NCBI RefSeq assembly: GCF_001949145.1 | Contig: NW_019091530.1 | Span: forward strand, 540,232-604,231 | Direction: 5' to 3' | Length of the DNA: 64,000 nt | DNA from: Acanthaster planci | Lineage: Eukaryota; Echinodermata; Asteroidea; Valvatida; Acanthasteridae | Part shown: in pieces, positions 61,645 to 64,000 of the stretch | Position numbering within the stretch: position 1 is the stretch's first letter | Layout of the letters: every line of letters starts with the position of its first letter | Notes under the pieces: generated by a model | Told to the model about the DNA's origin: nothing | Seen by the model: the letters and a program-made list of their open reading frames with translations, nothing else | The model's database searches: none | Program-made: the position numbers and the translations under genes

Positions 61645-63782
61645 CTGCAAAATGCCAAGGAACAAAACTCACATCAGAGGTGGTAGCTCGGAATGAGGGC
61701 GCCGGAATTTTGTTCAGAGGCACCGTGGATCGTAAAAAATACCGAAATGCCGGAGTTTCTGTTGTCAAGGTAAGTTCAATTGGTGCCTATTAGGACATTA
61801 TTAGCTTTCAAACATCTTTGGCGGAGGTGGGATTATGTGGTTGACCACCCCCATACATTTCTAAAAAGGAAATGTGAAACAAAATGGAAACATTTCATCT
61901 CCTATCTCCCCCCCATGGTACGCCACTACCCCCTTCCCTGTCATTTAACCATTTTAAAGCTGACTTCAATGTCCACTTTCTTCTATTTCTCCGTGAAAAA
62001 TGTGGATGTCTGAATTCATCAGGAAACTTGCACCTTAGAAATGTCATACCTTTGTGGCAGGTCGTCTTAACCCAGGGCTCTATGAAATAAGGAAAAGCAA
62101 AGAATTAGTTATTCTTCCATTTTCATTCCCACAGAGGGCGCTATCAAACCTTATTGCTGCGTTACCGCACAATTGGCTTAATTTATTTTGATCAAATTCG
62201 ACTGTTTCCTCTTGTGACTGTTTATCTGAATAAAACTGCAATATCTCTCAGCGTCTGCGAAAGTCATGATCTGATTTGAATTTTTTTTAAATTAAAGGAG
62301 AAAGCTGTGTTGTTGACTATTGGTGATTTCGATTCTAGCTACGCGAAACATTTCAAAACAAAGTGGAGAGTTTATTGATGAAACAGAGGTGCGACGCACA
62401 TAACAGTATTTCCACAGACAACGTAATTTGGATTATAATTAAACGATACGAGCAGGAACCAGGCATGCCCAATGACGCTTTAAACATGAAGAGAAACAGT
62501 AGAAAACAAGCGAGTGAAAAAAAATTGCAAGCAACTCAGTAATCGCAGAAAAACATCAACAACCATCAGTCAGACAAACGACTGATAATACGTAACTGTA
62601 AAGAGGTATCGAGAAGGGTGCAAGAACTGAAAAAAAATACGGGCATACTGGCAGACAACCCATAGCAAAACAGACAAACAGGATAAATAAAGACAAGCAA
62701 TAAAATCCGTTGACACAAAGTCCATAAGATAATTTGCTTATTTCCACAATGTAAAAACTGAGGTATAGCGCTTATCAAATCCAAGAGTAAATGACTCACT
62801 CGTTTGGATATGATCTCAGGTGACTTCTTGGCTACAAGTTGACCTCTCTTTTCACCCTGAATATACTGATTCTGAGAGGGGCGAGTCAGACAAATAGCGA
62901 GTTGATAGAAGAATTCAGATATCCTCCCATTAATTTGGAACCAATTTCATGGCATTGTATTAGCGCGGGGCGTTGAGGTAGGCCTGACCTTATTCTGAAT
63001 AAACTGCTTAATATTTAAAACTTTTTTCAATTCATTTCAGTTGCTTTGGTGGAGGTGCATCATTAATAACTTTAATAATGACATGATGACACACAGCGAG
63101 AAGAAATACAGACCAACGAAATCATTCCATCAATCGGATTAAACCATACATTTACTTCAAACCTGCCGACTATGTATTGTTAGTATCGAACGTATCTCTA
63201 CAGATGGGAAAAAATACGGCTCAGCATAGGTACTTTTGCAGTGCATGCCAAGCGTCTTTATATTTCATAGAGGAAACCAGCTCATGAACCGTCAGATCAT
63301 CGTCTCATGCATGTCAATCAGCCAAACAGACAGGCAGAGTGATGTGGAGAACCAGGCTGCTTCCAAACTTCAACAAGTCCAGAACTCCGCGGATCACTTT
63401 ATTTAAGACCGTGTTTCTCCCAGCGCCTCGACTCTCCCCTTACCCGTTTGAACGGCATGTACTGCTGTTCCTCTGCCTCCCCGGTCTCCTGGTACTGACT
63501 AACAAAGGCGGCCGTGTTGGACATGGTAGCCAGGCAGCATTTGTCAGCTGTGGAAAGAGAGATTCAAACCCATCGAAACTGCTTAGGGCAGATTTAATTC
63601 ACCTTTTTTATTTTAAATTTAGGCCCTAAAGCTGTGTATGATCTCTTCACTGGAAAAAGGTGATGAGACATGGCGGGCAATGAAGCTCAGACGAAATCAT
63701 CTAATTTGTGACTGTTCGTGTAAAATTACCTTCAACTATGTGGAAGGAATTTAAAAAGCAGATGATGGTTTGACCACTGCTG
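61555..63782 (-). CDS. Candidate 3' end of an unidentified gene, four exons
   Basis: I do not recognise the product. On the - strand four segments have consensus acceptors and donors and join in phase: 63782-63730, 63547-63444, 62871-62800 and 61644-61555 (TAG at 61557-61555). Together they give about 104 residues. Visible strings are GQTIICFLNSFHIVE, then VSQYQETGEAEEQQYMPFKR, then GQLVAKKSPEIISKR, then FNPYLDDQPRIQGVVAKKSP. The motif (Q/V)(L/V)VAKKSP occurs in each of the last two exons, hinting at an internal repeat. The second exon is GC-richer than its AT-rich surroundings and has the strongest sites (TCTCTCTTTCCACAG and CGG|GTAAGG). An ATG with good context (ACCATGT) at 63524-63522 could alternatively be the start. 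The first exon is the weakest. The alternative is chance: the + strand at 61.6-61.8 kb also shows plausible exon-like frames. Confidence 0.38.
62800..62871 (-). CDS. Candidate exon, 24 codons, unidentified gene
   Basis: 72 bp, phase 0 to 0, beginning NQYIQGEKRGQL and ending SPEIISKR. Acceptor CGCCCCTCTCAG|AAT, donor CGA|GTGAGT. Being an exact multiple of three with VAKKSP shared with the next exon, it may be a duplicated cassette. Confidence 0.4.
63444..63547 (-). CDS. Candidate exon, strongest of the unidentified gene
   Basis: 104 bp, phase 1 in and phase 0 out, 34 complete codons starting DKCCLATMSNTAAFVSQYQE. The long pyrimidine-rich acceptor and the CGG|GTAAGG donor are both near consensus. 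The sequence stays open in this frame and is rich in Gln/Glu codons. Confidence 0.45.
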
Positions 63783-64000
63783 CTGAACAAAGAACAACCG
63801 CCCCCTTTATTGTACATGTTGATTTTAATTTGAGTGATAGGTGAACAAGTCTGATGTCTGATCCAACTGCCATGTTTTTTCACCTCGATGTAGGCCTATA
63901 TGAAACAAAATTCAAGCTGTATTTGTCTCACTGAGACTCTTTCGCCCTCTCTCGTATATTAAGTATAACCCAGCGATGAAGCTCCAGCAAATCTATGAAA

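Noticed and set aside
61853-61861. GACCACCCC, one base from the GLI consensus, as a possible Hedgehog-responsive site
   Set aside because: A single near-match is expected by chance in 64 kb and it is not near the gremlin exon.

Overview
The window is eukaryotic. It has spliced genes with GT/GC-AG introns, long gene-poor stretches, many small dispersed repeats, poly-G/poly-T tracts and a 579-base assembly gap. Two genes can be named with confidence: the 3' end of a formin of the FMN1/FMN2 class on the + strand (seven exons, 2109-7272) and a complete gremlin-type BMP antagonist on the - strand (36759-37301). They are tail to tail, about 29.5 kb apart. From established knowledge, human FMN1/GREM1 and FMN2/GREM2 are also neighbours in convergent orientation, so this looks like the pre-duplication version of that block. 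With short introns and apparently one locus, this suggests an invertebrate deuterostome. Amphioxus is my best guess; a hemichordate or echinoderm cannot be excluded. Layout: 1-2108 is formin intron, holding a LINE-like 3' end and a Harbinger-like MITE with TTA target-site duplications. 2109-7272 holds the last seven formin coding exons (end of the FH2 domain, then a basic Spire-binding type tail). 7273-34412 is the intergenic interval, with a CRE-bearing tandem duplication near 16.3 kb, a compound palindrome near 17.1 kb, several dispersed repeat families and a CpG-dense block near 27 kb. 34413-36758 is an AT-rich stretch that fits a long gremlin 3' UTR ending at a good poly(A) signal. 36759-37338 is the gremlin coding exon, with a splice acceptor just upstream of the start, and a repeat copy lies about 130 bp further upstream. 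37810-61554 has no recognisable gene; it holds SINE-like pieces, simple repeats and the gap at 58211-58789. 61555-63782 (-) holds a phase-consistent chain of four candidate exons, the possible 3' end of an unidentified gene entering from the right edge. How the genes relate: formin (actin nucleation with Spire) and gremlin (extracellular BMP trapping) do not share a pathway. In vertebrates their linkage is maintained because gremlin enhancers lie in and next to the 3' part of the formin gene. The introns and the 29.5 kb interval here are therefore the natural place to look for ancestral gremlin regulatory DNA. No rRNA, intact tRNA, CRISPR or prokaryotic feature was seen.
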